Positions 38,374-47,071 are shown, counted from the first letter of the stretch. The stretch: 64,000 nt of DNA from Bradyrhizobium sp. JYMT SZCCT0180 (GCF_018130165.1 NZ_JAFCLZ010000004.1:124001-188000); one strand, 5' to 3'. Numbers and translations: made by a program. The notes: generated by a model not told the origin, from the sequence alone.

Positions 38374-39747
38374 CTACTTCCGCACGCAGATCACGCGCAC
38401 TACGGATGCTTTTGCGTCCGGTGATCCGTTGGCGCCGGTGACGCCATTGGCCTTGAGGAAATCGCGCACGGCATCCGATGTCACCAGCACCGCCTGTGCG
38501 GCGCCGTTCGCCGGACCTGCGACGACCACCGGCTTCAGCAGCGCGATGCCGGCGAATTTGCCGTCGCCGTCGAGCGCGGCCGCGCCGGAAAAGCCGAGCG
38601 CGGGCGGCGGCGACAACGCAACGTCGCTGCTGCCGCCAAGCTGCGCGACCGAAGCCTTGACGCTGCTGACCGCGCCGCCGCCTCCCTGGTTCTGCGGATC
38701 GGCAATGCCGGTCAGGTCGAGCGCCGTCTTCGAGGCCGGGCTCGCGAGGTTGAGCGGCTTCAGTCCGCGCGCGCCATAGATCCGCAGCAAAGCGAGATCA
38801 TGCTCCTTGTCCTCGGCCACACGGTCGGCATTGCCGAAGCCGGCGATCGCGATCGCGACGCAGCCGTCGGTGATCTGGCGGTCGGTGATGATCGCGCCGT
38901 CGTCGCTGACCACGACGCCGGTGCCATATTCCACGGTCTTGCGCGGCGGGGGGCCTGCGACCTGCGGGCCGGTTGGAAACGCGTTGAATGCGCTCGACAT
39001 TGCGATCACCACCGGCTCCACGGTGTTTTCCGTGGCCTGATCGTAGAGGATGGTGAGGATGCGGATTTCATCGCCCTTGAAGGTGCCGCGCACATAGAAC
39101 TTCTTCAGGCCTTGCAGGCCGGAGAGCACGAAGAAGTCCGGCTTCACCACCGTGTAGTCGATCTTGCGCTGGGCTTCCTTCTTTTCCAGCTCGGCGAGCT
39201 TCGCCGTGGTGGGGCTCGCTTCCTTGCGCCGTGCCAGTTGAATCTGGATGGTTCCGGTCGGCGAGGTCCATTTGGTGCCGTTGGCATCGCTGGCCTGCTG
39301 CGGCACCAGCTTCGAGGGAATGCCGAGCCGCACGCCGGTGAGGGGATCGGTGACGATCTTCCAGCCGACATTCTCCTGCCGCTTCCTGGCGGTGTCGGCG
39401 AGGACGCCGCGCTCCTGCGGATTGAGTACGCCGGTTTCCTTACCGTTGCGGCTCTTCTGGAATTCCTTGATTGCCTTGACCATGCGCTCGCTGACGTCAC
39501 CGGTGATCGCGCCATTGTACTGGCCAACCCAGGCGAGGTCGGATTGCAGCGCCAGCCGTTCGGCCTGCGACATCGCGTTGGCGGTCTCCTCGGGCTTCTG
39601 CAGCGCGGGGCGGATCGGCACCGTCGTGACCGGCTTCGGCTTGGCGCCGGCCGTGGAGGGCGGCGTCAACTGGGCCTGAGCTGACGATCCCAGGCTCGCG
39701 AAAATGGCGGCCGAGACCATCAATGTTGCTGAAAACACCGATCTCAT
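38374..39747 (-). CDS. Exported trypsin-fold protein, probably catalytically inactive
   Basis: A 457-aa protein with a Sec signal peptide (cleavage near AQAQ, residue 26). Residues 60-120 look like a peptidoglycan-binding helix bundle (DLAWVGQYNGAITGDVSERMVKAIKEFQK). Residues 270-440 are a trypsin/HtrA-like fold (EYGTGVVVSDDGAIITD...). Aligned with HtrA, the catalytic Ser (GFSGAA, 387) and Asp (EHDLALLR, 317) remain, but the His position is Gln291 (ITDRQITDG). No PDZ domain follows. It may be a non-proteolytic binding protein of the periplasm, or it may use another base (inference). Confidence 0.75.
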   Translation of the reverse strand: MRSVFSATLMVSAAIFASLGSSAQAQLTPPSTAGAKPKPVTTVPIRPALQKPEETANAMSQAERLALQSDLAWVGQYNGAITGDVSERMVKAIKEFQKSRNGKETGVLNPQERGVLADTARKRQENVGWKIVTDPLTGVRLGIPSKLVPQQASDANGTKWTSPTGTIQIQLARRKEASPTTAKLAELEKKEAQRKIDYTVVKPDFFVLSGLQGLKKFYVRGTFKGDEIRILTILYDQATENTVEPVVIAMSSAFNAFPTGPQVAGPPPRKTVEYGTGVVVSDDGAIITDRQITDGCVAIAIAGFGNADRVAEDKEHDLALLRIYGARGLKPLNLASPASKTALDLTGIADPQNQGGGGAVSSVKASVAQLGGSSDVALSPPPALGFSGAAALDGDGKFAGIALLKPVVVAGPANGAAQAVLVTSDAVRDFLKANGVTGANGSPDAKASVVRVICVRK

Positions 39748-39869
39748 GACAAATCCCAGGGAAGACTGAGGGAATCGGGAGGGAATATTGGAGCGATCAT
39801 TGACCTCGGGTCAATTAAGCACATCTGCTTGGTCAGCAACAACAGCGCCCCGGTTCACGGGACTGATTG

Positions 39870-39980
39870 AGGTCCTCATCCTGAGGAGGCCGCGAAGCGG
39901 CCGTCTCGAAGGATGAAGGCCCGACTGGGGCCACATGGTTCGAGACGCGCGAAGACGCGCTCCTCACCATGAGGGTTCTA
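39870..39980. repeat. Dispersed inverted repeat (CCTCATCCTGAGGAG type)
   Basis: The left arm at about 39870-39921 and the right arm at about 39930-39980 are inverted copies, with matching blocks such as CCTCAT..TGAGGAG and CGTCTCGAA..ATG. Internal GCGAAGxxGC hairpins add structure. This wording is typical of repeats in Bradyrhizobium and Nitrobacter. It ends about 30 bp before the moeB-like start and fills the 264-bp gap with AT-richer DNA. Confidence 0.8.
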
Positions 39981-40011
39981 AAGACGTGACGTGGAAGGAT
40001 TCAACGCGACC

Positions 40012-40812
40012 ATGCTGACCGCCGAAGAACTCGAACGCTATGCCCGCCACATCGTGCTGCGCGAAGTCGGCGGCCCCGGCCAGACCGCGCTGAAGGAGGC
40101 GTCCGTGCTGGTGATCGGCGCCGGCGGTCTCGGCGCCCCGGTCCTGATGTATCTCGCCGCCGCCGGCATCGGCACGCTCGGCGTGGTCGATGACGATATT
40201 GTCTCGCTGTCCAATTTGCAGCGCCAGATCATCCATACCACGCCCGATATCGGCAAGCGCAAGGTCGACAGTGCCGCGCAGCAGATCGACGCGCTCAACC
40301 CGCATGTCAACTTCGAGGCGCATGCGGTGCGGCTTGATGCCGGCAACGCGATGTCGCTGATCGGCGGCTATGATCTGGTGCTCGACGGGTCAGATAATTT
40401 CGAAACCCGCTATCTGGTTTCCGACGCCTGCTTCCTCGCGGCCAAGCCGCTGATCACGGCGGCGCTCGGCCAGTTCGACGGATCGCTGACCACGATCCGC
40501 GCCCATGAACGGGGCGCTGACGGCGAGTTCAATCCGACCTATCGCTGTCTGTTTCCGGAGGCGCCGCCGCCGGGCACGGTGCCGGCCTGCGCCGAGGCCG
40601 GCGTGATGGGGGCGCTTGCGGGCATGCTGGGCTCGATGATGGCGCTGGAAGCGATTCGCGAAATCGTCGGCTTCGGCGACAGCCTGGTCGGACGGCTGGT
40701 GATGGTCGATGCCCGCGCGATGCGATTCGAAACCCTGCGCTACCGGCGTGATCCGGCGAACCCGCTCAATGGCGATGCGCCCACGATCACTGATCTAAGT
40801 GCGCATAGGTGA
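40012..40812 (+). CDS. MoeB/ThiF-family adenylyltransferase without zinc site
   Basis: A 266-aa E1-like enzyme that adenylates the C-terminal Gly of a sulfur-carrier protein such as MoaD or ThiS. The nucleotide loop is VLVIGAGGLGAPVLMYLAAAG, and LSNLQRQIIH and DGSDNFETRYLVSD are family blocks. The zinc pair of E. coli MoeB is not kept. One Cys is present (YRC, 179), its partner position is Thr176, and the C-terminal CxxC is absent. The start was set at MLTAEELERYARHI; a GTG at 39991 would add seven residues. It stands alone after a repeat, so the partner cannot be read from context. Confidence 0.88.
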   Translation: MLTAEELERYARHIVLREVGGPGQTALKEASVLVIGAGGLGAPVLMYLAAAGIGTLGVVDDDIVSLSNLQRQIIHTTPDIGKRKVDSAAQQIDALNPHVNFEAHAVRLDAGNAMSLIGGYDLVLDGSDNFETRYLVSDACFLAAKPLITAALGQFDGSLTTIRAHERGADGEFNPTYRCLFPEAPPPGTVPACAEAGVMGALAGMLGSMMALEAIREIVGFGDSLVGRLVMVDARAMRFETLRYRRDPANPLNGDAPTITDLSAHR

Positions 40813-40835
40813 GGACTGGCCGACGTCCGTCCTAA

Positions 40836-40884
40836 AGCGTTTTCCAGCGAAGTGGATCCCGGTTCGCGTTAAGAAAACGCGTCA
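40836..40884. repeat. 49-nt dispersed palindromic repeat, copy 3 of 3
   Basis: Same unit as at 7087-7135 and 10479-10527. Here it lies just after the moeB-like gene and just before the hairpin shared with the convergent Cys-rich gene. Confidence 0.88.
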
Positions 40885-40895
40885 AAACAAAATAT

Positions 40896-40934
40896 AGAGC
40901 CCCGTTCCGATTCAATCGGAACGGAAAAGGCTCT
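40896..40934. terminator. Nested hairpin terminator between convergent genes
   Basis: An inner stem CCGTTCCGA / TCGGAACGG (40902-40910, 40916-40924) sits inside an outer AGAGCC / GGCTCT pair. The outer right arm overlaps the stop codon of the Cys-rich gene. T-rich DNA follows on the minus strand. Confidence 0.7.
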
Positions 40935-41361
40935 AGTCGATGTCGGCAATCTGCTTCTCGAAGTCAGACGCGTTTGATTTATCCGTCATGACCTGCGGGC
41001 AACGGAAGCAGGCCGCTTTGCCTTCCTGACGGAACCAGCGGCAGGTGGGGCGAATCTCGCAGGCGGGAAGCGCGTTCACGACAGCGGGGACGCCTTCAAC
41101 GATCCGTTTGGCCAAGCTGCAGGTGTTACCCTTGAAATGCTTGCAGCCGCCGCCGGCGCAGGGCGCCGCGATGCGAAAGAGTTCGGTGGGCTTGGCATCT
41201 CCCGCAAGGGCAAGGACCTGCTCGGAGATTGGCACGGTCTCGGTGAGATATCCGACCCGGTGCTGCTCCGGCGTGCCGGTGATGACGCCGAAGATTCGGG
41301 CGCCTTCATCGGTCGCCTGCGAACTCGGGCAGTCGATCTGTTTCTTTGAATCCTTGGACAT
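40933..41361 (-). CDS. Eight-cysteine protein, probable metal or Fe-S binder
   Basis: A 142-aa soluble protein with no signal peptide or membrane segment. Eight Cys occur at 11, 68, 73, 81, 101, 107, 118 and 121, giving PCAGGGCKHFKGNTC (Cx4Cx7C), then LPACEIRPTC and AACFRCPQ (Cx5Cx10Cx2C). That pattern suggests an iron-sulfur cluster or zinc site. Similar proteins are, I believe, often labelled 'nitrogen fixation protein' without experimental support; no nif gene is near. It lies 117 bp downstream of the 71-aa peptide gene on the same strand, so the pair probably forms an operon. Confidence 0.75.
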   Translation of the reverse strand: MSKDSKKQIDCPSSQATDEGARIFGVITGTPEQHRVGYLTETVPISEQVLALAGDAKPTELFRIAAPCAGGGCKHFKGNTCSLAKRIVEGVPAVVNALPACEIRPTCRWFRQEGKAACFRCPQVMTDKSNASDFEKQIADID

Positions 41362-41478
41362 GAAACCCTCTATCTCGCTGCGCGTGCCGGGTGAGCTGCG
41401 TCTATCTTGGAATGAAAAGTCATCCGGGACGGCGTCCGACGCACGACGCGCCGAACGCCATCTCGTTTCTTGATCGAT

Positions 41479-41694
41479 TCAGAACTGGTACGTCTTTGTG
41501 GGCACCGGCATCGTCGGCATCGGAAATTTGCCGAAGATGGTGATATCTTTGATGATATCGCCCAGCGATCCGCGGTTGATTAGTGCCGCTCTGAAACCGG
41601 CTGCGACGATTTCAAGCTGCTCCGGGGTGAGCTGGACCGGTGCTTCGAGCGCGGGCTTCGCAGGCTCGACTGCGTTAATGTCGGACTTCTTCAT
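41479..41694 (-). CDS. 71-aa peptide with leader-like LTPEQLEIVAAG motif (RiPP-precursor-like)
   Basis: The ATG is preceded by a good ribosome-binding site (CAGGAGAAG, about 6 nt spacing). Residues 22-33, LTPEQLEIVAAG, resemble the hydrophobic L-x-x-E-x-L-x-x-V-A-G helix that ends leaders of Nif11/bacteriocin-type precursors and is followed by cleavage at a double-Gly-like site. The segment after it (FRAALINRGSLGDIIKD..., ending in PMPTMPVPTKTYQF) has no Cys. It has Ser, Thr and Lys and a Pro/Met-rich aromatic tail. I do not recognise a named family. It is the first gene of a probable pair with the Cys-rich protein and lies 146 bp downstream of the aldo/keto reductase. Confidence 0.65.
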   Translation of the reverse strand: MKKSDINAVEPAKPALEAPVQLTPEQLEIVAAGFRAALINRGSLGDIIKDITIFGKFPMPTMPVPTKTYQF

Positions 41695-41840
41695 CTGTCT
41701 TCTCCTGTTGCGAGACGAAGGGGCCATCCGCTTCGGCTGCTACAGGAGGCTAGGGACAGAGTGGATGAGTTACCGTGATTTTGCTCACGGAACCCTCGCG
41801 CGCCGGCGAGTGGGGGCGCGAGGAACTCGTGCGGTTGCGT

Positions 41841-42842
<1,002 letters not shown>

Positions 42843-42945
42843 GGTGGCTCTCCTCGTGTTGGCGGCCGGGATTCCCGCGCCGGGTTGACGAGGCTGGTAT
42901 GGCCGATCGCGATTACAGCGATAAGCTGGACAATGCTAAATAGCT

Positions 42946-42963
42946 TGTTCAGTATACCGAACA
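42946..42963. promoter_or_regulatory. Palindrome in the AKR-lysR intergenic region, probable LysR site
   Basis: TGTTCAGTATACCGAACA is an 18-bp dyad with one mismatched pair, abutting the lysR ATG. It contains a T-N11-A arrangement typical of LysR operators and lies in the 121-bp divergent promoter region. Confidence 0.6.
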
Positions 42964-43884
42964 ATGCAGGATTTTGACCTCCGCGATCTCGATGCCTTCG
43001 TCGCCGTGGCACGCACCCGGAATTTCCGGCGCGCCGCGATCGAGCAGCGCGTCTCCGTCTCGAGTCTCAGCCAGCGGCTGCGCGACATGGAGGAGCGGCT
43101 TGGCGTCCGCCTGATGAACCGCACCACCCGCAGCGTTGCATTGACCGAAGCCGGCGAGCTGCTGCTGGCCCGGGTCGGGCCGGCGATGTCGGATGTCGGC
43201 GACGCGCTGGATCAGGTGCGCGGTCTGCGCGGCGTGCCTTCCGGCCGCTTGCGGATCAATGCGCCGCCGCCGGCGATCGACCTCGTGCTGGCCCCGATGG
43301 TCGCGCCGTTTCTTGCAAAGTATCCGCAGATCGAACTGGAGATCGTCGGCGAGAGTGCATTCGTCGATATCGTCGCCGGCGGTTTCGACGCCGGCGTGCG
43401 CTACGGCGAGCATCTGGCACAGGACATGATTGCGGTTTCGCTCGGGGCGCCGCAGCGCTACGCGGTGGTGGCATCGAAGGAATATGTGGCGCGACACGGC
43501 AAGCCGATGCAGCCGAAGGATCTGCTCGATCACGCCTGCATCCGCACCCGCTTCGGCAGCGGCGCCATGCTGGATTGGGAATTCGAGAAGGCGGGACGTG
43601 TCGTGGTGGTTTCGCCGCCGGCAAAACTGGTTGCGACCTATCTCGGCCTCGCGCTGCGCGCCGTCCATGATGGGATCGGCTTCTGGTTGACGTTTGAAGG
43701 TTATGTACGCTTTGGCATCAAATCTGGTGCACTGGTCAGCGTGCTCGACGACTGGTGCGCGCCGTTTCCCGGACCGTTTCTGTACTACCCGAGCCGCCGC
43801 CAGCCGCCGCCGGCGCTAGGCGCATTCGTCTCGTTTGTCGGGGAATGGCGCAAGCGCGAGAGACGGAAGGGAAAGACGGCGTAG
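42964..43884 (+). CDS. LysR-family transcriptional regulator
   Basis: A 306-aa regulator. The winged helix is at residues 3-60 (DFDLRDLDAFVAVARTRNFRRAAIEQRVSVSSLSQRLRDMEERLGVRLMNRTTRSVALTEAG, shown in part by its positions 3-22 and 40-60). The effector-binding domain follows from about residue 90. It belongs to the subgroup typified by PgrR-like or AKR-linked regulators. It is divergent from the aldo/keto reductase and has a palindrome overlapping its start, which suggests autorepression plus control of the reductase. Confidence 0.9.
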   Translation: MQDFDLRDLDAFVAVARTRNFRRAAIEQRVSVSSLSQRLRDMEERLGVRLMNRTTRSVALTEAGELLLARVGPAMSDVGDALDQVRGLRGVPSGRLRINAPPPAIDLVLAPMVAPFLAKYPQIELEIVGESAFVDIVAGGFDAGVRYGEHLAQDMIAVSLGAPQRYAVVASKEYVARHGKPMQPKDLLDHACIRTRFGSGAMLDWEFEKAGRVVVVSPPAKLVATYLGLALRAVHDGIGFWLTFEGYVRFGIKSGALVSVLDDWCAPFPGPFLYYPSRRQPPPALGAFVSFVGEWRKRERRKGKTA

Positions 43885-44008
43885 CTTCCGCTGGAGAGAG
43901 TTACATACTTTGCAAGTACAAGTCCGGCGGACCGGCCATGAGGCCTGATCCGCCGCACTCGTATGGGCCAAGGCGTGAAAGCGACTGATCCGCTCAAGGC
44001 ACTCTTGC

Positions 44009-44164
44009 TTACTTCTTGAGGCTGGCGAACATCATCCGAACCTCGAGGATCTGTTCATACTGCTCCTTGGTCACCTGAACCCGGTCCTTGCCACCGGACA
44101 CGGCGTTGAGTTCCTGGTCGGAAAGCGCATCGATCTGAGCGTTCTGAGCGTTCTGGGTATTCAT
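44009..44164 (-). CDS. 51-aa peptide with double-glycine leader
   Basis: Read directly on the minus strand: MNTQNAQNAQIDALSDQELN at residues 1-20, then AVSGG at 21-25, then a 26-residue remainder ending MMFASLKK. LSDQELNAVSGG is a textbook double-glycine leader (L-S-x-x-E-L-x-x-V-x-G-G), the signal removed by C39-peptidase ABC exporters. The ribosome-binding site GGAGAA lies 7 nt upstream. The part after GG is charged and helical (VTKEQYEQILEVRMMF), with no Cys. No exporter or modification gene is adjacent, so the partners must be elsewhere. It could also be a small regulatory peptide. Confidence 0.7.
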   Translation of the reverse strand: MNTQNAQNAQIDALSDQELNAVSGGKDRVQVTKEQYEQILEVRMMFASLKK

Positions 44165-44300
44165 GGCAGTTCTCCATCTGGCAGGTGAGCGCGACCACCG
44201 CGTTCGTTTCCTGTGATTTGGAGAATGCCTGAGACCGGAGCGGATCGCTGTTCCGCAGGTGACAGGCTGAAATGGCGTGTCCGGTGAGCAAAGCGCCGGG

Positions 44301-44972
44301 CTATGCCTGCGGCCACTTCAATACCTGCGGCTCGCGCAGGTCGTTGTAGCCGATCACGATAGCGGCGCGTTGTTCCGGGTCACACTCGCTCAGGTATCGC
44401 TGCTGGCCGCCGACATAGCGTTGGTTCGACGGCGAAACAGGATCGGCCGCGTCAAGAGTCGGGACACGCTGTGCGCCGCGCGGCACCGAGACATTGAAGT
44501 CGACCTTCAGAAATATCGAGAGGTCCCAATAAGCGCGAAGCTCGGGACGGTGCAGGAAGATGCCGTCAACGATCAGCGCGGCGGTCGGCGGCGCTTGCTG
44601 CGTGACCGGTTCAAACGGCCGGTCGTTTTCGAGATCAAAACGTCTTGCGACGTATCGACCGGAGCCACTGGGGCTCAAGGGATCGAGCAACAGCGTCCGA
44701 AATGAATCGTAGTCGTATGAGTCGAGATAAAAGCCATCCGGCGAGTAGCGCCCCCGCGCATAACGAACGGCGCGGGGGTGATGGAAGTCATCGACCGAGG
44801 CACGGATCGTCGGGCGGCCTTGGGCTGCTACGAGCGGCGCCAGCGCATCCGCCAGCGTGGTCTTGCCCGCGCCATCGACGCCATCGATCGCGACGCGAAT
44901 GATTCGCGTGGGATGTCGTGCGACGATGGCGGCGGCGAGACGGTTCAGCAGCGATGCGTGGGCTTCGCTCAC
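44301..44972 (-). CDS. Uridine-kinase-like P-loop kinase
   Basis: A 223-aa P-loop protein. Walker A GVDGAGKT is at residues 31-38, SVDDFHHPRAVRYARG has the DDF-type metal/substrate motif of uridine kinases and phosphoribulokinases, and LIVDGIFLHRPEL is the Walker B-like strand. The substrate (uridine or another small metabolite) is uncertain, because these short actinobacterial/rhizobial members are uncharacterized. It lies 19 bp downstream of the 2-hydroxyacid dehydrogenase gene on the same strand and 136 bp upstream of the double-glycine peptide. Confidence 0.8.
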   Translation of the reverse strand: MSEAHASLLNRLAAAIVARHPTRIIRVAIDGVDGAGKTTLADALAPLVAAQGRPTIRASVDDFHHPRAVRYARGRYSPDGFYLDSYDYDSFRTLLLDPLSPSGSGRYVARRFDLENDRPFEPVTQQAPPTAALIVDGIFLHRPELRAYWDLSIFLKVDFNVSVPRGAQRVPTLDAADPVSPSNQRYVGGQQRYLSECDPEQRAAIVIGYNDLREPQVLKWPQA

Positions 44973-44991
44973 ATCATCCTCGGTGGCCGCC

Positions 44992-45993
44992 TCACAGCAT
45001 GCTGGGCAGCACGCGGTCCGGCGGCTTGTGGTTGTCGAGGAAGGTCCTGATATTGATGATCACCTTCTCGCCCATCTCGACGCGGCCTTCGATCGTGGCC
45101 GAGCCCATATGCGGCAGCAGCGTGACCTTGCCGGCCTTGGCCAGCCGAACCAGTTTTGGATTGACGGCGGGCTCATGCTCGTAGACGTCGAGCCCGGCGC
45201 CGCCGATCTCGCCACCTTCGATCAGCTTGATCAGCGTATCCTCGTCGATCACCTCGCCGCGCGCGGTGTTGACGATATAGGCCTCTTTCCGGATCAGTTT
45301 TAAGCGCCGCGCCGACAGCAGGTGGAACGTCGCCGGGGTGTGCGGACAATTCACCGAGATGATGTCCATCCGCGCCAGCATCTGGTCGAGGCTTTCCCAA
45401 TAGGTCGCGCCCAATTCGTCGGCGATCACGGGGGCGACGGGGCGGCGGTTGTGATAGTGGATCTGCAGGCCGAAGGCGCGCGCCCGGCGCGCCACCGCCT
45501 GGCCGATGCGGCCCATGCCGATGATGCCGAGGCGCTTGCCGCCGATGCGATGGCCGAGCATCCAGGTCGGCGACCAGCCCGGCCAGTTCTTGCCGTCGGT
45601 GAGGATAGAGGCGCCCTCGATCAGCCGCCGCGGCACCGCGAGGATCAGCGCCATGGTCATGTCGGCGGTGTCTTCGGTCAAAACTTTCGGCGTGTTGGTC
45701 ACGGTGATGCCGCGCGCATGCGCCGCCGTGACGTCGATATTGTCGACGCCATTGCCGAAATTGGCGATCATCCGCAGCTTGCAGTCGGGCTGCTTGAGAA
45801 TTTCCTCGTTGACCAGGTCGGTCACGGTCGGCACCAGCACGTCGGCGGTACGGACCGCCTCGGCGATCTGTTCCGGCGTCATCGGCGTATCGTCGAGATT
45901 TAAGCGCGCATCGAACAGTTCGCGCATCCGGGTCTCGATCGAGTCCGGGAGTTTGCGGGTGACGACGACGAGAGGCTTTTTCTTAACCGACAT
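44992..45993 (-). CDS. D-2-hydroxyacid dehydrogenase (glyoxylate/hydroxypyruvate reductase-like)
   Basis: A 333-aa NAD(P)-dependent oxidoreductase. The dinucleotide fold is GKRLGIIGMGRIGQAVARRARAFG. The catalytic residues are Arg in VNTARGEVIDE, Glu in LDVYEHEPAVN and His in LLPHMGSAT. The close match to the GyaR glyoxylate reductase pattern suggests glyoxylate or hydroxypyruvate as substrate; other 2-keto acids are possible. It is cytoplasmic. It precedes the P-loop kinase gene with a 19-bp gap, so the two are likely co-transcribed. Confidence 0.92.
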   Translation of the reverse strand: MSVKKKPLVVVTRKLPDSIETRMRELFDARLNLDDTPMTPEQIAEAVRTADVLVPTVTDLVNEEILKQPDCKLRMIANFGNGVDNIDVTAAHARGITVTNTPKVLTEDTADMTMALILAVPRRLIEGASILTDGKNWPGWSPTWMLGHRIGGKRLGIIGMGRIGQAVARRARAFGLQIHYHNRRPVAPVIADELGATYWESLDQMLARMDIISVNCPHTPATFHLLSARRLKLIRKEAYIVNTARGEVIDEDTLIKLIEGGEIGGAGLDVYEHEPAVNPKLVRLAKAGKVTLLPHMGSATIEGRVEMGEKVIINIRTFLDNHKPPDRVLPSML

Positions 45994-46437
45994 GTCCTGC
46001 TCTCATGAGGCAATGGCTCGCCCAACCTTTGACGAGTCAGAAGCTTCGCCGTTGAGGCCTCATTAACCTGGTTGTTCGACACTGCATTCGCTGCGCGGTT
46101 CGAACGGCTACCTGGTCGTTTCCTTTGGTTTCCTGAAAGCTTCCTCGGGTTCCCCGGTCCTTACCTTGGGGCTGCCAGGGGAAGGGTCAAGGTAATCAGG
46201 GAAATTCGGGCGTTCTGGTTCTCAAGCGTTCCGTCCTCTCTAGCAGAAGGCCGGGCCAAGACAAGAACCCCTCGGGAACGACAATCCGAGTTGCGACCAA
46301 GCGGGCACAGGGGGACCTGAGTTTAAGGGTCTTGGGTTTAAGGATCTTGGGTTTAAGGGTCTTGGGCTTCAGGCGTTGAGTGGATTGTTTCAACTCGAAG
46401 AATTCGAGTTGAGAGGTTTTCGGCAGGAGACGAGTTG
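45994..46437. other. 444-bp gap between divergent genes with a 15-bp tandem repeat
   Basis: No gene-like frame with a ribosome-binding site is visible. The segment is less GC-rich than its surroundings and has runs of TTTCCTTTGG- and CTTGGG-type sequence. Three tandem 15-bp units occur near its right end (46321-46365). It holds the divergent promoters of the dehydrogenase and SH3 genes. Confidence 0.6.
46321..46365. repeat. Three tandem 15-bp units (GTTTAAGGGTCTTGG)
   Basis: Units at 46321-46335, 46336-46350 and 46351-46365 are identical except for one base in the middle copy (GGATC for GGGTC). A decayed fourth unit (GCTTCAGG) may follow. It lies about 75 bp upstream of the SH3 gene start. 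Confidence 0.9.
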
Positions 46438-46965
46438 ATGGCGTTGGGGCGTTTCTGTTCGATGGCGGTGCTGGCAGGATGCATGCTGGGCGCGTCGGTC
46501 AGCACAGGTTTTTCAGCCAAGGAAGCAGGCTCCACCACCAGCGGCCTCCCGGTGCCGCGTTATGTCAGCCTCAAATCCGATCATGTGAACGTCAGAGCCG
46601 GTCCGACCAAGGACAATGACGTCGCCTGGGTTTACACCCGCTCCGGCCTGCCGGTCGAAATAACAGCTGAATTCGAGAACTGGCGCCGGGTGCGCGATTC
46701 CGAAGGCGCCGAGGGCTGGGTCTATCACTCCCTGCTGTCGGGCCGCCGCACCGCCGTCGTCACCATGAAGACCAAGGACGAACTCGCGCCGCTCTACGAT
46801 CGCGCCGATCCGTCCAGCGCGGTCGCCGCGCGCCTGCAGGCCGGCGTCGTCGCCCAGGTCAAGAAATGCTCCGCCGGCTGGTGCCGCGTCATCGGCAACG
46901 GGTTTGACGGCTGGATCGAACAGCAGCGGCTGTGGGGCGTCTACGCCGACGAGAAGGTGGATTGA
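46438..46965 (+). CDS. Exported bacterial SH3-domain protein
   Basis: A 175-aa periplasmic protein with a signal peptide of about 28 residues (ends near STGFSA). Two SH3_3-type repeats follow. The first is VSLKSDHVNVRAGPTKDNDVAWVY...GWVYHSLLSGRR, spanning about residues 40-95. The second is degenerate, about 110-170, ending GFDGWIEQQRLWGVY. Such domains usually bind peptidoglycan or metal-containing envelope partners. The ATG at 46438 was chosen over the adjacent TTG because AGGAG is 8 nt upstream. It is convergent with irr across an inverted repeat. Confidence 0.88.
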   Translation: MALGRFCSMAVLAGCMLGASVSTGFSAKEAGSTTSGLPVPRYVSLKSDHVNVRAGPTKDNDVAWVYTRSGLPVEITAEFENWRRVRDSEGAEGWVYHSLLSGRRTAVVTMKTKDELAPLYDRADPSSAVAARLQAGVVAQVKKCSAGWCRVIGNGFDGWIEQQRLWGVYADEKVD

Positions 46966-46973
46966 TCCACCTT

Positions 46974-47063
46974 GTCGTTGCCGGGCTTGACCCGGCAACC
47001 CATCCGCTCAAGAAAATGCTTTTGATGAAGATTGATGGATACGCGGGTCAAGCCCGCGTATGA
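46974..47063. repeat. Inverted repeat between the SH3 gene and irr
   Basis: The left arm (46974-47006, GTCGTTGCCGGGCTTGACCC..) and right arm (47033-47063, ..GCGGGTCAAGCCCGC..GAC) are imperfect inverted copies sharing the GGGCTTGACCC core. Each arm has its own dyad. It is a repeat of the Bradyrhizobium REP type and could also act as a two-way terminator for the convergent genes. Confidence 0.8.
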
Positions 47064-47071
47064 CAGATCAA

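Noticed and set aside
43885..44008. Further small peptide downstream of the double-glycine gene
   Set aside because: Only a 12-codon frame with no leader and no ribosome-binding site. A GGCGGA/TCCGCC dyad is present but without a T run.
46321..46365. Possible CRISPR array
   Set aside because: Units are 15 bp, directly adjacent with no spacers, and no cas genes are near.
46196..46393. Minus-strand frame encoding repeated LKPKT units
   Set aside because: It merely reads the 15-bp tandem repeat in one frame. There is no ribosome-binding site or conserved context.
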